A stretch of DNA of 64,000 bases from Eucalyptus grandis (Eukaryota > Streptophyta > Magnoliopsida > Myrtales > Myrtaceae), in assembly GCF_016545825.1 (NCBI RefSeq), contig NC_052620.1:868001-932000 (forward strand), written 5' to 3'. Position 1 is the stretch's first letter, and each line of letters starts with the position of its first letter. The notes under the pieces were generated by a model, which was not told the origin of the DNA, made no database searches, and saw nothing but the letters and a program-made list of their open reading frames with translations. The position numbers and the translations under genes are program-made. Shown here in pieces: positions 35,157 through 47,490 of the stretch.

Positions 35157-36390
35157 CCTACCAGTATGATATCAAATCATGCCATAAGGAAAGGACATGT
35201 GACTAGATGTGATTAATTAATTATATCCAGGAACCTTTAACGTAGTTATTGAACTTAGAATGATAAGCAACAAAGCCGCTAGTCACCTTTTGGTGATCAT
35301 AAAGTTATTACTGCACAACAGGGATGGAATAGATCAACAGAAGTAACTTGAATATCTTTCTTGAGGATGCACTCAATGTGCTTTTCCAAATACACCTTCA
35401 TTAATTTCTTAATCTCTAATCAACCCCCAAATCACCCTAAAAAAAAACACTACGCTTGAAATAACCCCTATATCCGAGATAGTGCCTTAATAGTAGTTGT
35501 GGGTGGAAGGTTAACGGATATGGTTGGTGAATAAAGAAGTAACCGATGTCAGAAAGCATTGCTATCTTCTTTTTCTTGAATTTACAAGGTTCTTGACTAT
35601 CTGGCAAGGCATGTATATCAATGGAAATTCTTGAAAGAGCTGAAAAAATGGAAATGAAGGAAGCTGGGCATTCTCTTAACAGTGTTTGCTAGTTTTCTTA
35701 CACACACCTTTTTGTTCCAATTTAGTTATGTGAGAAGAGTGAATAACATAAAATGTTAGTATGGCTGAGAACAAAGGCTTAGACTATGGCGGACCAAGAA
35801 ATATAATAGGTTTATGATTTTCTTTGTTTTTTGTAATTTTCTCTAATTTGTCCATGAGTATTGCATAAGTTATCTACCATGTGCATTTCTTTTACTTTAT
35901 TATGAGAGATTAAACGATGCATGACTATGTTAAAGATGTGTCGGGTAGTTTTTACCTTCTCTCTTTCATTTTGTTTTTTTAAATTGCAGTGTGCACTATT
36001 ACTCATGTTAACTAAATTTTAGTTATTCAAGCCCCAAACCACTCAATTATCTAAGCAATCGAAATCTACTTATATTCTAACAAAGAAGCGGAACCAAAAA
36101 TGTAAAATATAGCCAGGATATTAAGGGGTGATGGAATTGGGGGTAGTTGAGGTGATGGTCATAGTGGAGGCGATGGGAGTTCATGTTCTGGGGACCCTCA
36201 TGAAAATTGAAGCCGATGCCAGGGATAAATGGATCATGGAAGTTGCTTTCTCCCAATTAGACCTGTTAAAATGCCTCATAAATCCATTTTCTGACCCGTA
36301 TGGATGTTAAATAAGTTAACAAATGGTATAATAATATTAAGTAAATAAGTCATAAATAACTGTCAAATGGATCCTTGTAATGGGACTCAC
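35157..36390. other. Intergenic DNA of block B, no recognised gene
   Basis: Matches 6750-8650 without the 740-bp insertion. A 60-residue plus-strand ORF at 36128 is shared in part with block A but not recognised. Confidence 0.5.
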
Positions 36391-36818
36391 CTGATCGACG
36401 AAGAACCAATGGGCAAAAGTCTCGCCAGGCCGAATGGGGTGCGTCGAAGCCCCGCCAATCTGCAAAAACCCAACCCCAACATCATCAGTCATCGTCCCCA
36501 CATATGGACTGAACACCCTCACGACACATGCTGTTTGATGTCTTCGTTACTTACCGGTCTCACTCCGTCGATCTGGATCGCGAGGTCCTCCTTCCCCAAC
36601 CCGTTGGTGACCTCGATGACGAGCAGGTCTCCTTGATAAGCCGATATGGTCGGGCTGGGGGTTCGTCCGTTTATGGTGACGGACAACTTCCGGTAGCCCC
36701 CTGGCGGCGTGAGCTCGTACTTCACTACCCACCAGTAGCGTAGTGCCGTGTCCTCCGGCCCCCAATGGCATGGTCGTCAGTACCGAATGCAAAGCAACCC
36801 CGCAAGTAATGGAGCCAT
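36391..36818 (-). pseudogene. Ascorbate oxidase-like multicopper oxidase fragment, copy B
   Basis: Exon 1 (36555-36818) starts at ATG 36818 with a hydrophobic MAPLLAGLLCI. Two small indels then shift the frame across a TGA. It continues with YWWVVKYELTPPGGYRKL, SVTINGRTPSPTISAYQGD and LLVIEVTNGLGKED. After a gtaagt donor and tttttgcag acceptor, exon 2 (36391-36459) encodes IGGASTHPIRPGETFAHWFF up to a gtgagt donor. The order matches the first cupredoxin domain of plant ascorbate oxidases, but the HWHG copper-ligand motif is replaced by LAIQIDGVRP. No further exons were found downstream. Copy A keeps the start frame but has a stop after KLSVTING that this copy lacks. Confidence 0.75.
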
Positions 36819-37827
36819 CTTTTGCGCATCCATATCGAAGAGGCAGAGAGAGAGAGATTTGGAATTTTATTGTTCAGCCAGCGGATGGCGAGGACGTTTA
36901 TAATGGAGACAGGGAGGGAAGTTGGAACCCAATCGTGATGATGTGGAATTACACGGGACAGCGAGCGGAAATGGAGAGGGCGTTTATATTAATGGAGAGA
37001 CGGGAGGAAATTGGAACCGAATCGTGATGACGTGGAATTACATGATACGACGAGCGGATGGAGAAGGCGTTTATAATAATGGAGAGACGGAGGGAAATGG
37101 AATCGAATCGTGATGATGTGTGAAGTTTACAAGCCTTTATTAGAACTGGCACGAATAAGGTTGCGTGCGTAATTGGACATCTCCTTCCACACGAGCCCCC
37201 CGCTACTCCATTGGCTAGAATGATGTTGTGGGTAGTCATCTCTACTAGGATTAGTAAGCATGCCATGAACGGTGGCACGACTTAAACCACATACCGACAT
37301 GGTGCACCAAGACTAAGAATATGTCGAATCCACTCAGCTAAACATAATACTGAGAAACGAAGAAGTGAAAGTGCTCAAGGTGCCCGCAGAATGATGTGCC
37401 AATAACGGTGAAGGAGATGAAACAGAAAGCGATTTGGTTCGCCCAGTTGACGTATTTCTGTCAGCTTGAATTACCTGGTTAATGGAGTGATCGTAGGCGT
37501 CTTTGCACATAATCGGATCTACCTTATATATAACAATATGCTCTTTAATTCGACACAATAGAATACTTCCATGACCCCGAAATCGCCACCGGCAAGGCCA
37601 ATAACAATATTAGCTTGTGTGATTCTACTAAAATTGATGACTCCGTCGTTTGTGATCAATCAAAGTGCAAGAATGGCTTGTTTGGCTGAACCAATCAGAT
37701 GGTGCCACAGAACCTCAAAATGTTCCTCTTTTCTATTACAACTAGAGAGAGAGAGAGAGACGCAACTATTCCTACAAATCTCGCAATGAAACCATCATTA
37801 TCTACAACAAGCAACTTTCGGAAGAAA
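36819..37827. other. Block B DNA between the oxidase fragment and CNOT11
   Basis: Contains the same two unrecognised minus-strand stretches as block A (about 37050-37280 and 37330-37700) and GGAGA-rich sequence. It includes the 3' flank of CNOT11. Confidence 0.4.
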
Positions 37828-40800
37828 CTAAGAATTTTGTGCTTGTGCTTGTGCTTGTGCTTCCATCGTTTTGAGAAGCCTAAATAGCCCAGCTGCTTCC
37901 CTTATCCGTGAAAAGTTTATGCAGAAGGCTTGGACTTCAATCAGGATCTCCTTGACTGCCCAAAATCATTAACATACAGAAGAAGGCAGAAAAACAAATC
38001 GTGTAAGAAACAGATCATCCCACCAATATCGTCCTACATGACACTGAATATTCTCTTTATCCATTTCGCTATAGCTGGAAGGCATATACTCAAAACAAAC
38101 AGCATGCAGATTTCGTTCCATCACATGGATTTTGATTCATTGTAGAAAAAGAAAAACAGAGTCCACAATCTTCGGCAGAGATCAAATTCTGCAGAGGCAC
38201 GCAGAACACACAGGACTCCACCTTCGAAGGCCAAACAATAATAGAAATAAAGGACAATCCAACGCATGAAAAACATGAGTAAATGCGAACACGTACCATC
38301 AATGTGATTGTTCCGTATCAAACTCTGCAAGAAAACACATACAAGTCTAACGAGTCTATTCTGCATGTATTTGTCCTGCCAAAAGATGAGATGAGCTATA
38401 AAGACAGTAGTTAAAATCAACTGCTATCTAGCTATCAGCATTTGCAAAGAAAGAGACAAGACAACGAGCTTTGTGGGCACATACTAACATTGGAGGTAGA
38501 CCATTGGACCTCCACTTCACCTGTGCTTCCACCAGCTTAATCAACACTATCAGACAACAGTACCACTACCAGTGTACTACTACACCACATATCATTGAAA
38601 GAACTAGCAATTTGGACAAATGGCATTGCTTCATGTGTAAATGGAGCCATTCTATCTAGTGTCAACACCATCTATCATACACCAATACCCCTACTCGTGT
38701 ACTACTATGTTGAATATCATAGATAAATAAATAAAGTGATTTGAAAAAATGGCATTGCTTCATCTGTAAAACTGAACCACTCTATCTAGTATCACAAACA
38801 ATTCCCTTCCAAGTTGATGATGACAACACAACCATCCAGCAAGGATAACAATTCTCGATTGTTTAGTAAGCCAAACCAACTAATCTAGGTCTACCGATCA
38901 AATGCACCCTCCCATGATTGATAAAATCATGTTCTCACCATCACTGACCAGAGTCCAAAATCACTGCCCAAAAGTTCTTTCAAGTAGTTTATTTAACACA
39001 CTCCACTCGAAATGCATAGCTTCAATTATCACACATTCATCAGGGGATCCACAGACGAGTTTCCACAAGTGCAAGTTCAGCATTAACAATAACTAGCTCA
39101 ATAGAGAGGGGGGAGGAGAAGGTGAAGTGAGGCCAACAATGTACCTTTATACTCTCGCAGGATGCTATACAGTTACTTATATACAATCTTAAAAATTCAG
39201 ATGGCAGTTTCACAGCTTGGGTAAGTCTGTTTACAACTTCCATGGAGTGTAGACTCATGTCCATTGTGACAAGTACTGTAAAGTACCTGAACATCATAAC
39301 CATATTAAGCATGACAATTGGAACATCCGTAAGTATTCACAGACTAAAGTAATAGAACAGAGACAGCATAGATGCTTAAACATACTCTGCAATTTCAGGA
39401 GAATTTATCAACTTGGTGAGAACCTCGACAGCAATCAGAGGGTTATTTTCCACCAGATCCTGATAACAAAACGAGATAGTAAAAATCCAAGTTTTTGCTT
39501 ATACTAATGCCAAGAAACAAAACCACACAAAATCACATACTGGTAGCTTCATTGGTGTCAGTCCACAGTGATATACAAGCTTCGGGTCACTAGCCAACTC
39601 CGCCATCACTTTCTGGCCATTTAGAAGATAAGCCTTAGATCATCAATTATACAAGAAGCACAGATTCAAAGGGCAATTCAGGTATAAGTGTAACTGCATA
39701 CTGAGCAAACCCTCAAACAGCCACAAAACTGGAGATATCACTAAAAGTAATTATATGAATCTTGAAGACAAATTGATCCATTTACAGCATTGTCTTCCCA
39801 AATGTTAAATGGGCCATTAAAAAGCAGCTTCCCCACCAAAATCCTCGGTTAACAATCTACGGGAAAGAAATGCCAAGGAGCATCCATTCACAAGGTGGAA
39901 AGTAATAAAGTCCAAGGTTACTTGCGACTTTGAAATATCCCACTCCAAGAAATCATATTTTTTTTCGGAAGGTGGACATTCAACCAATTTTTCAGAATCT
40001 TGAGACCCCCTCAATGTCATCCCTCAAAATTGGGAATCGGTGAACCACACTCATTTGCTAAGATACAGGCATAGAAAATTCCGGTACCCAACCCATGACA
40101 AAACCGCAATGCAAAGAGTTTCTTCCAGTCTGGCAAAATCGGCATGCTAAGTAGTAAGTACAAAGTAGTCAATAACCACGCAGGAAAGATGCGGTCTCTC
40201 AGTAATTGTTTGTTACAGTATTGAAAAGATAAACACGTACATCGTGCTGTGCAGGCACAAGTGCTCCTTTTGCAGCTTTTGCAATCAAATCCCTAAGTGC
40301 CGCCCCTCTGCTAGTATCGGCACACATCCCATAATCCCAAAGAAGCTCGCGATTGTTGTCAGGTATTAGCCATACTAGCTGGAAATGCATTGACAGATAA
40401 ATGAAAAGTCCTCCATTTAATAATATAATAATAGCATATCCTCTATGTCTTACCTCCCCATCCTGTATTGGAAGCCTTGGAGGCCGAGGTCTGATCCACT
40501 GAGGACCCAGTCCTTCTAGTGATATATCAGATAGCAACCCGGCAATTGTTTCATCTCTATCTCCAGACCCAAGCTTTGGTTTGGTTCCGGGTAGCACATC
40601 AAACCTAGGTCATGATCTCCAACTGTTAGACAAAGGCTAGCAAACAAAGTCCTCCCAAAAAGAATTCGATCAACTCTCAGCGCAAGAGCTGTGACCTAAA
40701 ACTTTTAAGATAACAAAAGATGCTACACAAATTCTTAACAAGAATGGGACATACTCTGGTGAATTTTTGTTGCATCCAGATGGAACATCCGGGTCTGGCA

Positions 40801-43762
40801 TCACATTTTTCACTTTCGTATCCTTGAATAGGCAGTTATATGATTCGGAACAAGCACCATCACAATACTGCTGCTGCAACTGATCAAGTGCTGGGAAAGT
40901 CTGACAGTTCATAGGAAAGAGAATGCACAATCTGTCAGTGGGTGCAGAAAATTCCATTGCAAATCTAAAAAATTGATAGAGGGAGGCAAAAAATTATCCG
41001 GTGATTAACCAGATTTATTCATCAATGTCTCAACTAAGAAGATACATGAAAAGCAAGAAAACAACTTACATGCGTCGAGGGATCAAAACCTTTCACATAA
41101 TCTGAAGTTGACTGTTTAAAAAACTGCAACAGAGATGTTGCCGTCAGATATTCATACAAATGTGTGAATGTATCAATCAACACAAATTCATACATAGCAT
41201 GAAAGATGAAGGGACTAAAATATTAGTGGGCATAGCACAATATGTGAGTCAATCGCCCTCCGATAAAAAAAATACATGTAAGAAATTGCTACAGAAATAG
41301 GTTTTCCCCAAAAGCGAAACTTCAATGAGTAGTCCAACTTAATACAATGCAAAATAGGGGAAAAAAAAAACTAATTTTTTAAGAAGGTATTTCAGGAATA
41401 TTATAGATGCGCAAACCTAACAAATGGTTCCTAAACTGTCAAGAGTTTCATCATTGCACAAAATGTCTAAGGACCTTATCCATTGGACAAATATAAACAA
41501 CCAAAGACCTACATCGTATAACAGATGTCCCTCCTGGCCACAGATTCACAGAATCAGCAACTTAACAATAGATCAGCGTGACTAATGACCACTGCACTAA
41601 ATTACACAACCTATGTCCAACGGATAGTAAGGATAAACTGCAATTTTATTTGGTCTTATTCATAGATTGAAAAGTTGAACAGATATTTTCACCTCTTTGG
41701 CACTGCCAGAACTTGATTCCAACAACTGGACGATAAATGCCCTCTCGAATTTTTCGGCACCATCATCACATGCGGCCTGTGCATGATAATACACAAGAGA
41801 TTGCAGGACTTCATTACACAGAATCTTCATATAGTATCATAATCAAGGTCCAAACGAGACATGGGAACCAATCAAGCATCAATGGTAAATCCACTATAGA
41901 AAGAGATATAAACCTACATAATCTTTCCAGAGCCGTACCACCAGCACTTGAATATGCGAGTATGGATAGTTCAATATGACATTCTATTTCAAACACTATA
42001 GTTGAACAGTTTCATAAAAGTACATATCTACAAGGCTGTTGTTATCAACCTAAAACCTGCATTACTTACTATAAAAGCAGATGCTCAAACCACACATTAC
42101 GAAAATCAGCTTCTTCACCCCCCCTGGCAAAGGCCATGGACAACCAGCTTCCAAAGGAAACACTTCTCTCCCATCCCATCCCCAGGTCCAAGGCATTGTA
42201 GATTGTTTATTTAACATGTCTCCACTTCAAGTTTACCAGAAATTAATGTACTGGCGTGGCATCTTTGCATAACTGAATTGTCAATCCATGACCACAGTGT
42301 CACCTAGTCAAATATACCATAGGATTCTTGACTCGTTAATAAAATGACATAATCCTAGAATTTCCTACAAGCATCAGAGTGCAAAATAGGAAGCAGAAGA
42401 ATAAAAAAGATACTGCAATTTCCAAGAAGCGTCAGAGTAAAAATAGGATGCAGCACTTACAATTACAAGAAATCGTATAAATGGATTCACAGAAGGTGGG
42501 TGCGAGGCATATGTCTGATGCAGAATAGAGAAAGCTACCAAACGTTCGGTAGGAGAGAGCATAATCTTGTCCTGCTAGGCATGATATCAGTAGGTAAGTA
42601 AAAAGAAACACAAGAGCAGTAAGAACTCAAAAAGTACCCTTTTTGCAATTACTAATAGACCGAAGTTAACAGCCATGCTACCCCAAATGCGGTGCTCTTG
42701 AGAGCACAGACACAGAGTTTGGCGATTATCTACAGTCAACTAAGGTCTCAGATTCTAAAACCATGCTACCCCAAATGCATAAGCCTAAATATTTCGGCAC
42801 AGTCTATCAAAGACATCAAATTGCCGCTGCCCATACAAAACGTCTGGTTGCTGCTTTTCTCCTCTTTTGAGCAATTCAAATGCATTTTTCCTTATGGAAG
42901 GCAAATTTATCACCAATCTAGGGGGAAAAAAACACTTCAACATAAGAAGCACCTCAATATAACGATCAGTTTTGCAATTTCAACTAATCAAGCAGGAAAA
43001 GGGATTCCCCAGAGGAGACAAAGAAAAAAGGGAATTTGCAGATTTTCTAAAATCAATTACAAGCACTAGTTTCACATAAGAAAATACGGTCCTGCTGCTC
43101 CTAAAGAAAGAGACTTGAGAGTCCAATTTTCCATCACGACACTGTTTTAAACTTGGCGAACTGTTCTGCGGCTGCTAAGCTGCATCCATTCCCATTTTAC
43201 ACGGAACAGCAGCATCCATATGGCTGGACAAGGATAAAACCATTAAAAAGCCAAGAAAAAAAGGGAAAATCGTCTTGCCCAGGTTTATCTCGACTTTTCT
43301 TAGGACGGCATAGAAGGTAGCTATATACTCCACACCGGTCGGAGCGCCTAATCGAGACGAAGACAAGCAGCATAAGCCAGCCGAAAACCGAATCGAACGC
43401 CTTCGCGTACTCCACACTAAATCACACAGAAACCACACCAAGAAGAAGAACGAAGATCGAACGAGCGAGCGATCTGTCCATTTCGGAACGCAAGCCATCA
43501 TCCTATCCCTATTCCACGACGCGGAACGGCACACCAGAGTTGCCGAGCCAACAACAAGGCAGAAACCCTAGGGACGGAACAGGTGAATCGGGGTGATGAA
43601 GAATACCTCGAGGAGGAGGAAGAGGGAGGTGCAGAGAGGGAAGCGGAGGGAGGGAGGGAAGGAGGAGAGGAAGTCGGAGAGGAGGTCGTGGAGGGGGCGG
43701 GAGTCCTGCTTCAGCAGCTTCAGCAGCTCGTACGACTCCTCCCCCTTCGCTATCCCTATCAT
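37828..43762 (-). CDS. CNOT11: CCR4-NOT transcription complex subunit 11 (CNOT11) homologue
   Basis: Subunit of the CCR4-NOT deadenylase complex, which shortens mRNA poly(A) tails. Twelve exons with GT-AG introns and consistent phases: 43607-43762, 42461-42571, 41693-41776, 41070-41123, 40755-40900, 40454-40604, 40241-40378, 39541-39612, 39386-39459, 39145-39286, 38297-38375 and 37828-37955. Together they give 1335 nt, or 444 residues plus TAG. Conserved blocks are [17 protein letters not shown] near residue 56, [77 protein letters not shown] and [20 protein letters not shown], all typical of the CNOT11 C-terminal domain. The start is the first in-frame ATG and follows a GAA-rich leader. The C-terminus ends in an AQ repeat ([11 protein letters not shown]). 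I find no stop or frameshift. Its last exon lies in block B. Confidence 0.95.
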
Positions 43763-44488
43763 CTCTTCTCCTTCTTCTTCTTCTTCTTCTTCGATTGCGA
43801 GGCGGTCGGAGAGAGGGAGATTTGGGTTGGGGCAGATCTGTGGATGTTTGTTTGTTCGTGCGGGAGAGAGAGTGGACTGGCAACAGTCGAGGCGACCCGA
43901 GTCCTTTCTCTTCAAGCTGGTGGGGAAGCGATGGCCTTGCTGTTGTTGATTGATGCGGAGTTCGATTCCCCGAAGCAGAGGCCGGCCCAAGAAGGCGCGA
44001 TCGGTTTTCAGGCCCACCTCCGATACTGAGGGCACGTTTAGTTCTGCTTTCTCGAGGTGCTTTTCAGCCTCTAAAATCTCTTAAGACGGGAGATGTTGGA
44101 GCGTTTTGTAAGTTTTTTTTTTTTTGAAATAGCTTTTCAACCAAATGCTAGTCTTGAAAATACCGAAAGCCTGATACTATTCCCACCCAATCTTTCGAAA
44201 TAGTGTTTGTGAAATGTTGAAATTAAGATTAAAATGTTTTTCTTCCTTCTAAAACTATTCTCGCCAATTTTTTTAGTTTTGGTTGTGCCCTTCCTTGTAA
44301 CTATTCATCTTCTTCACGTGAGTACGACCAGCAAAGGGCAAACGAGGGGCCTGTGATGCCCTAGATTTTTTTATCTTAGAATTATAAACGGACCAGTATG
44401 GGCTTAGAATATTGAAAGTGGGCTAGGGAACGAGCCCAATGGGCCGCAAGGGTGACACGAGCCTAAGGGCTTAGTGGGCCATGTGAGA
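43763..44488. other. CNOT11 upstream region
   Basis: The minus strand just before the ATG holds a (GAA)n run (43771-43793 as TTC on plus), likely 5' leader; purine-rich sequence here gives chance ORFs on both strands. Further out is AT-rich DNA starting gggcacgtttag at about 44031, possibly a small MITE but with no supported target duplication. Confidence 0.45.
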
Positions 44489-45309
44489 TAGGGGTGATCG
44501 GGTCCCGCATGGGTAGGGTCCACACCTGGACCCTGTATCCAACTCTATTATAACCAGTTCCCCATTTTTGTACCATGTACCCAACCCTGTTTGCATGAGA
44601 CCTTGTACCCGAACCACCATGTTTTTCCGATCCGGTTCCAAGGTCAATCATGTTTCCATTGGAACCTATTTTGCTACCATTCGATATCCTATACGGCTTT
44701 TAATTTTACATTAATACTCGAGAAAACAACATAATCCGCTTAATTTGTATTGAAGCATTTAGCAAATGTAATCAATAAGTACATGAATTTTTTGACTAAA
44801 TGAAAAACTAAGGATCCGCAAGGGTCATTATCATAACCAAAATCATAAGACAAAGCAAAAATCCAAACATTGTATAAACATTATCAACAAACATGGGCTT
44901 AATATTTGTTTCATTCGGGCTTAATATTTGTTTCATTCTCACAACTATTACATGAAGTTGTTCATTTTATCTAAAATGATTAGCAAATCTTTATTGCAAA
45001 AATAACTCCTCCTACAAAAGTGAAAGGCGAGCCAATTCACGTGGTACAAAATCTCTAACAAAGACCCGAAATTCATACATAAAGAAAAATCAATAAGAAA
45101 TCATGCTCTAGAGACATATGCAAAAGTTCTATTTACTTATCACAAAATCGGAGTTTCCACAAAATTAAATCTATTTTCCAATGATAATGTCTTTGGTAAG
45201 ACAATCCAAATCTAAAAATGAAAAAAGATATTAAATAAAACATTCACTTAATAGATAGTTATATGAATGAATTACAAAATATAATGAAATACATACGACT
45301 TACCCGCTT

Positions 45310-47490
45310 CAAACTTTTTCGCATTCTCGATACACTCTTCAACATTGATTGGCACACGACAACTCTCAACCAATTTTGAATGTAAATCAAACCTTTCACC
45401 ACTCTAGGAGTCAAAAAACTTTAAAAGCCGTCAAGTACACGTCCCGACGTACTAAAAGTCGACTCAGAAGCAACGGTAATCACAAGAATAGACAAAACAT
45501 CTTGAACCTTCAAAGATAAGATTTTATACTTTGACTCAGTACTTTTCTACCATATCAAAAGGTCAAGATTAAGGACATCTTCACTTTTAGCTTTAAGATA
45601 AGCGTGGAGAAAGCTGACAGCCAGCGAGCAAACCCTAGGGGAGTGACTGTAGGACCCACCACCACAGTACTCCAAGTAAGAATTCCTAATGACGTCTCTG
45701 GGATTCGAACTTCTCCCTTTCGTGAGGGGGAGAGAGCCCGAGCCAGCTACGCTTCTGAGAGCGGCGGTGGAAGCATTGCTATTATTACTCACACTTGAAC
45801 CACTAAAATTTTATTTACTAGAAGAACCATCAAAAGATTGCTCATAAAATTTATATAAACATTCCAAGGCAACATTCACTTTATTATACATCTCATCAAT
45901 TTTTGTTTCATTATCATAAATTTGTTCAAAATAAAACTTCACATAATTCAACTTTTAAGTAGGATCCAATATAACCGCAATCAACACCATCATATTTACT
46001 TTATTCAGACTCTCATAATACTTGTCAAATTTCTCTTTTATTTTTATACCTATAGTTTAAAGCTTTGGGTCCAAGGAATTCGCCACATTATTCAAATTAT
46101 TTATACAACATAGCTGTCTCCTCAAAATAATCATTCGAAGTAACATATAAACTCACTGACATCCTTTTAGTTGCATCATAAAACTGTTTCAAAAATTATA
46201 AATAATGATGGCATTTTCCCAATCTTTATCTTGATGAGAATCATTGTCAATCTCCCTTAAGAAAAATAAATCATATTCTTCCATCTTTTCAAAAGCTTTC
46301 ATGAACTTTATAGCGATGTCTAACACCATGCAAGTGGAGTTCCATTTAGTGGCAACATCAAGACAGACCGAACCCTTGTATGCAATCCTCTCACTCTCAA
46401 ATACAAAATTCGAATATCTTAGCTCTAGCAGGAGAACTCCTCACATACCTAACTACGTTTTAGATATATGCAATAAAATCATGCATCTTATTCAATACAT
46501 ATCTTACCATCAAGTTAAATATGTGAGCAATGCATCTCATATGTAATGCATCGCCATTCAAAATCAAAACCCCTTCTCTTGAAATATTTTCCTTCAGATA
46601 TTCAACGGCCACATCATTTAAACTATCATTACCTACAATTATTGTGGATATCTTTTTTTATATTCCCTAGTCATGAATACATTTCTCCATCATATCCCAA
46701 TTTCCCTACCCCTGTGACTATGTATTACCACAAAATTGATGATTCTTTTATGTAACTTTCAATTTTTATCAATAAAATGTATAGTAGGACATAAATAGTT
46801 CAAATTTTGAATGAAACTCCATATGTCAGTTGTGAGTGCAATCCTAGATTTAAGCTTATTAAAGGAAGCTTTCAAATAAGTTTTTTCACTCAAGTACAAT
46901 TTCATACAATCTCTAACCATCGTAAATCTTGAAAGATGTTGGAAAAGAGGTTGTAATTCAGTAACAAAATCGCGAAAACCAATACGTTCAACCATGGAAA
47001 ACGGTTGTTCGTCAATAATAATCATCCAAGCAAGCATATGCCTATAACGTTCTTGATCAAACTTCCACGTCGTTAAAATGCTATCACCACCAATAGTATT
47101 TTCCCCTACCTCGCCAGTCACATCTCCATTTCGTGATGTAAACAACATTTGTTTTTTATCTGTATGAGGATACTTTTTGCACTTTTTCAAATGCTTCCAC
47201 ATAGTAGATGTTCCATGATCAACATTATACACATATTCAACTCCACAATGAATGCACTTCACCTTAACAATTTTCTATGCTTTCTCATCTATGATTCTTG
47301 AAAAATTATCCCAAGCCTCTAACTGATTAGCTCGCTTTTTACTCAAAGGAGGACGAGAGTTAGGTGCCTTCACCTTGTTTGTTACATTGACGATCTCAGT
47401 TCTACTTCAGCAGCTCCATGGAATGGCAATTCCATGAGCAGACTCATTTCATTATGTCCATCCACTTCCATCAATATGTTTTTGTCTTAA
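45310..47490 (-). pseudogene. hAT transposase (zf-BED type), broken
   Basis: From the N-terminus: a BED zinc finger (CIHCGVEYVYNVDHGTSTMW with HLKKC), then DSILTTWKFDQERYRHMLAW, FQHLSRFTMVRDCMKLYL and SRIALTTDIWS in a 167-residue open stretch at 46759-47262. Further downstream the frame is broken repeatedly. The C-terminal hATC dimerisation motif (ASESTFSTSGRVLDGF) is still readable near 45420-45480. The start codon corresponding to element 2 is followed by a stop (MD*). Active hAT transposases of this class catalyse cut-and-paste transposition; this copy cannot. Confidence 0.88.
45604..45790 (-). mobile_element. tRNA-derived SINE relic within hAT 1
   Basis: Absent from the matching part of hAT 2 (about 54900-55020). 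The minus strand has an A-box-like TAGCTGGCTCGGGC (45736-45750 on plus) and a B-box GTTCGAATCCC (45700-45710), spaced as in tRNA-type RNA polymerase III promoters. About 45-50 bp of transposase sequence seems lost at the site, and I see no clean target duplication, so the limits are approximate. Confidence 0.55.

Larger units (their letters stand above)
28810..38266. repeat. Segmental duplication, block B (ancestral location)
   Basis: Direct duplicate of 1-11170. The right boundary (about 38266) lies in intron 11 of the complete CNOT11 gene, so on this side block B is in its native context. It lacks the two insertions found in block A but keeps the second terminus of the hAT-derived element. 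Confidence 0.92.

Noticed and set aside
38120..38296. Reading 38150-38260 as a degenerate last exon of CNOT11
   Set aside because: Some residues looked similar, but the true last exon with [20 protein letters not shown] is at 37828-37955 with correct splice sites and phase.
43568..44029. Several overlapping ORFs on both strands near the CNOT11 start
   Set aside because: Low-complexity Glu, Arg, Ser and Pro runs from purine-rich DNA; only the minus-strand frame belongs to CNOT11 exon 1.
43763..44035. A 91-residue extension of CNOT11 upstream of 43762
   Set aside because: The frame is open, but it starts with GTG, has no in-frame ATG before 43762 and is mostly acidic repeat from the GAA run.
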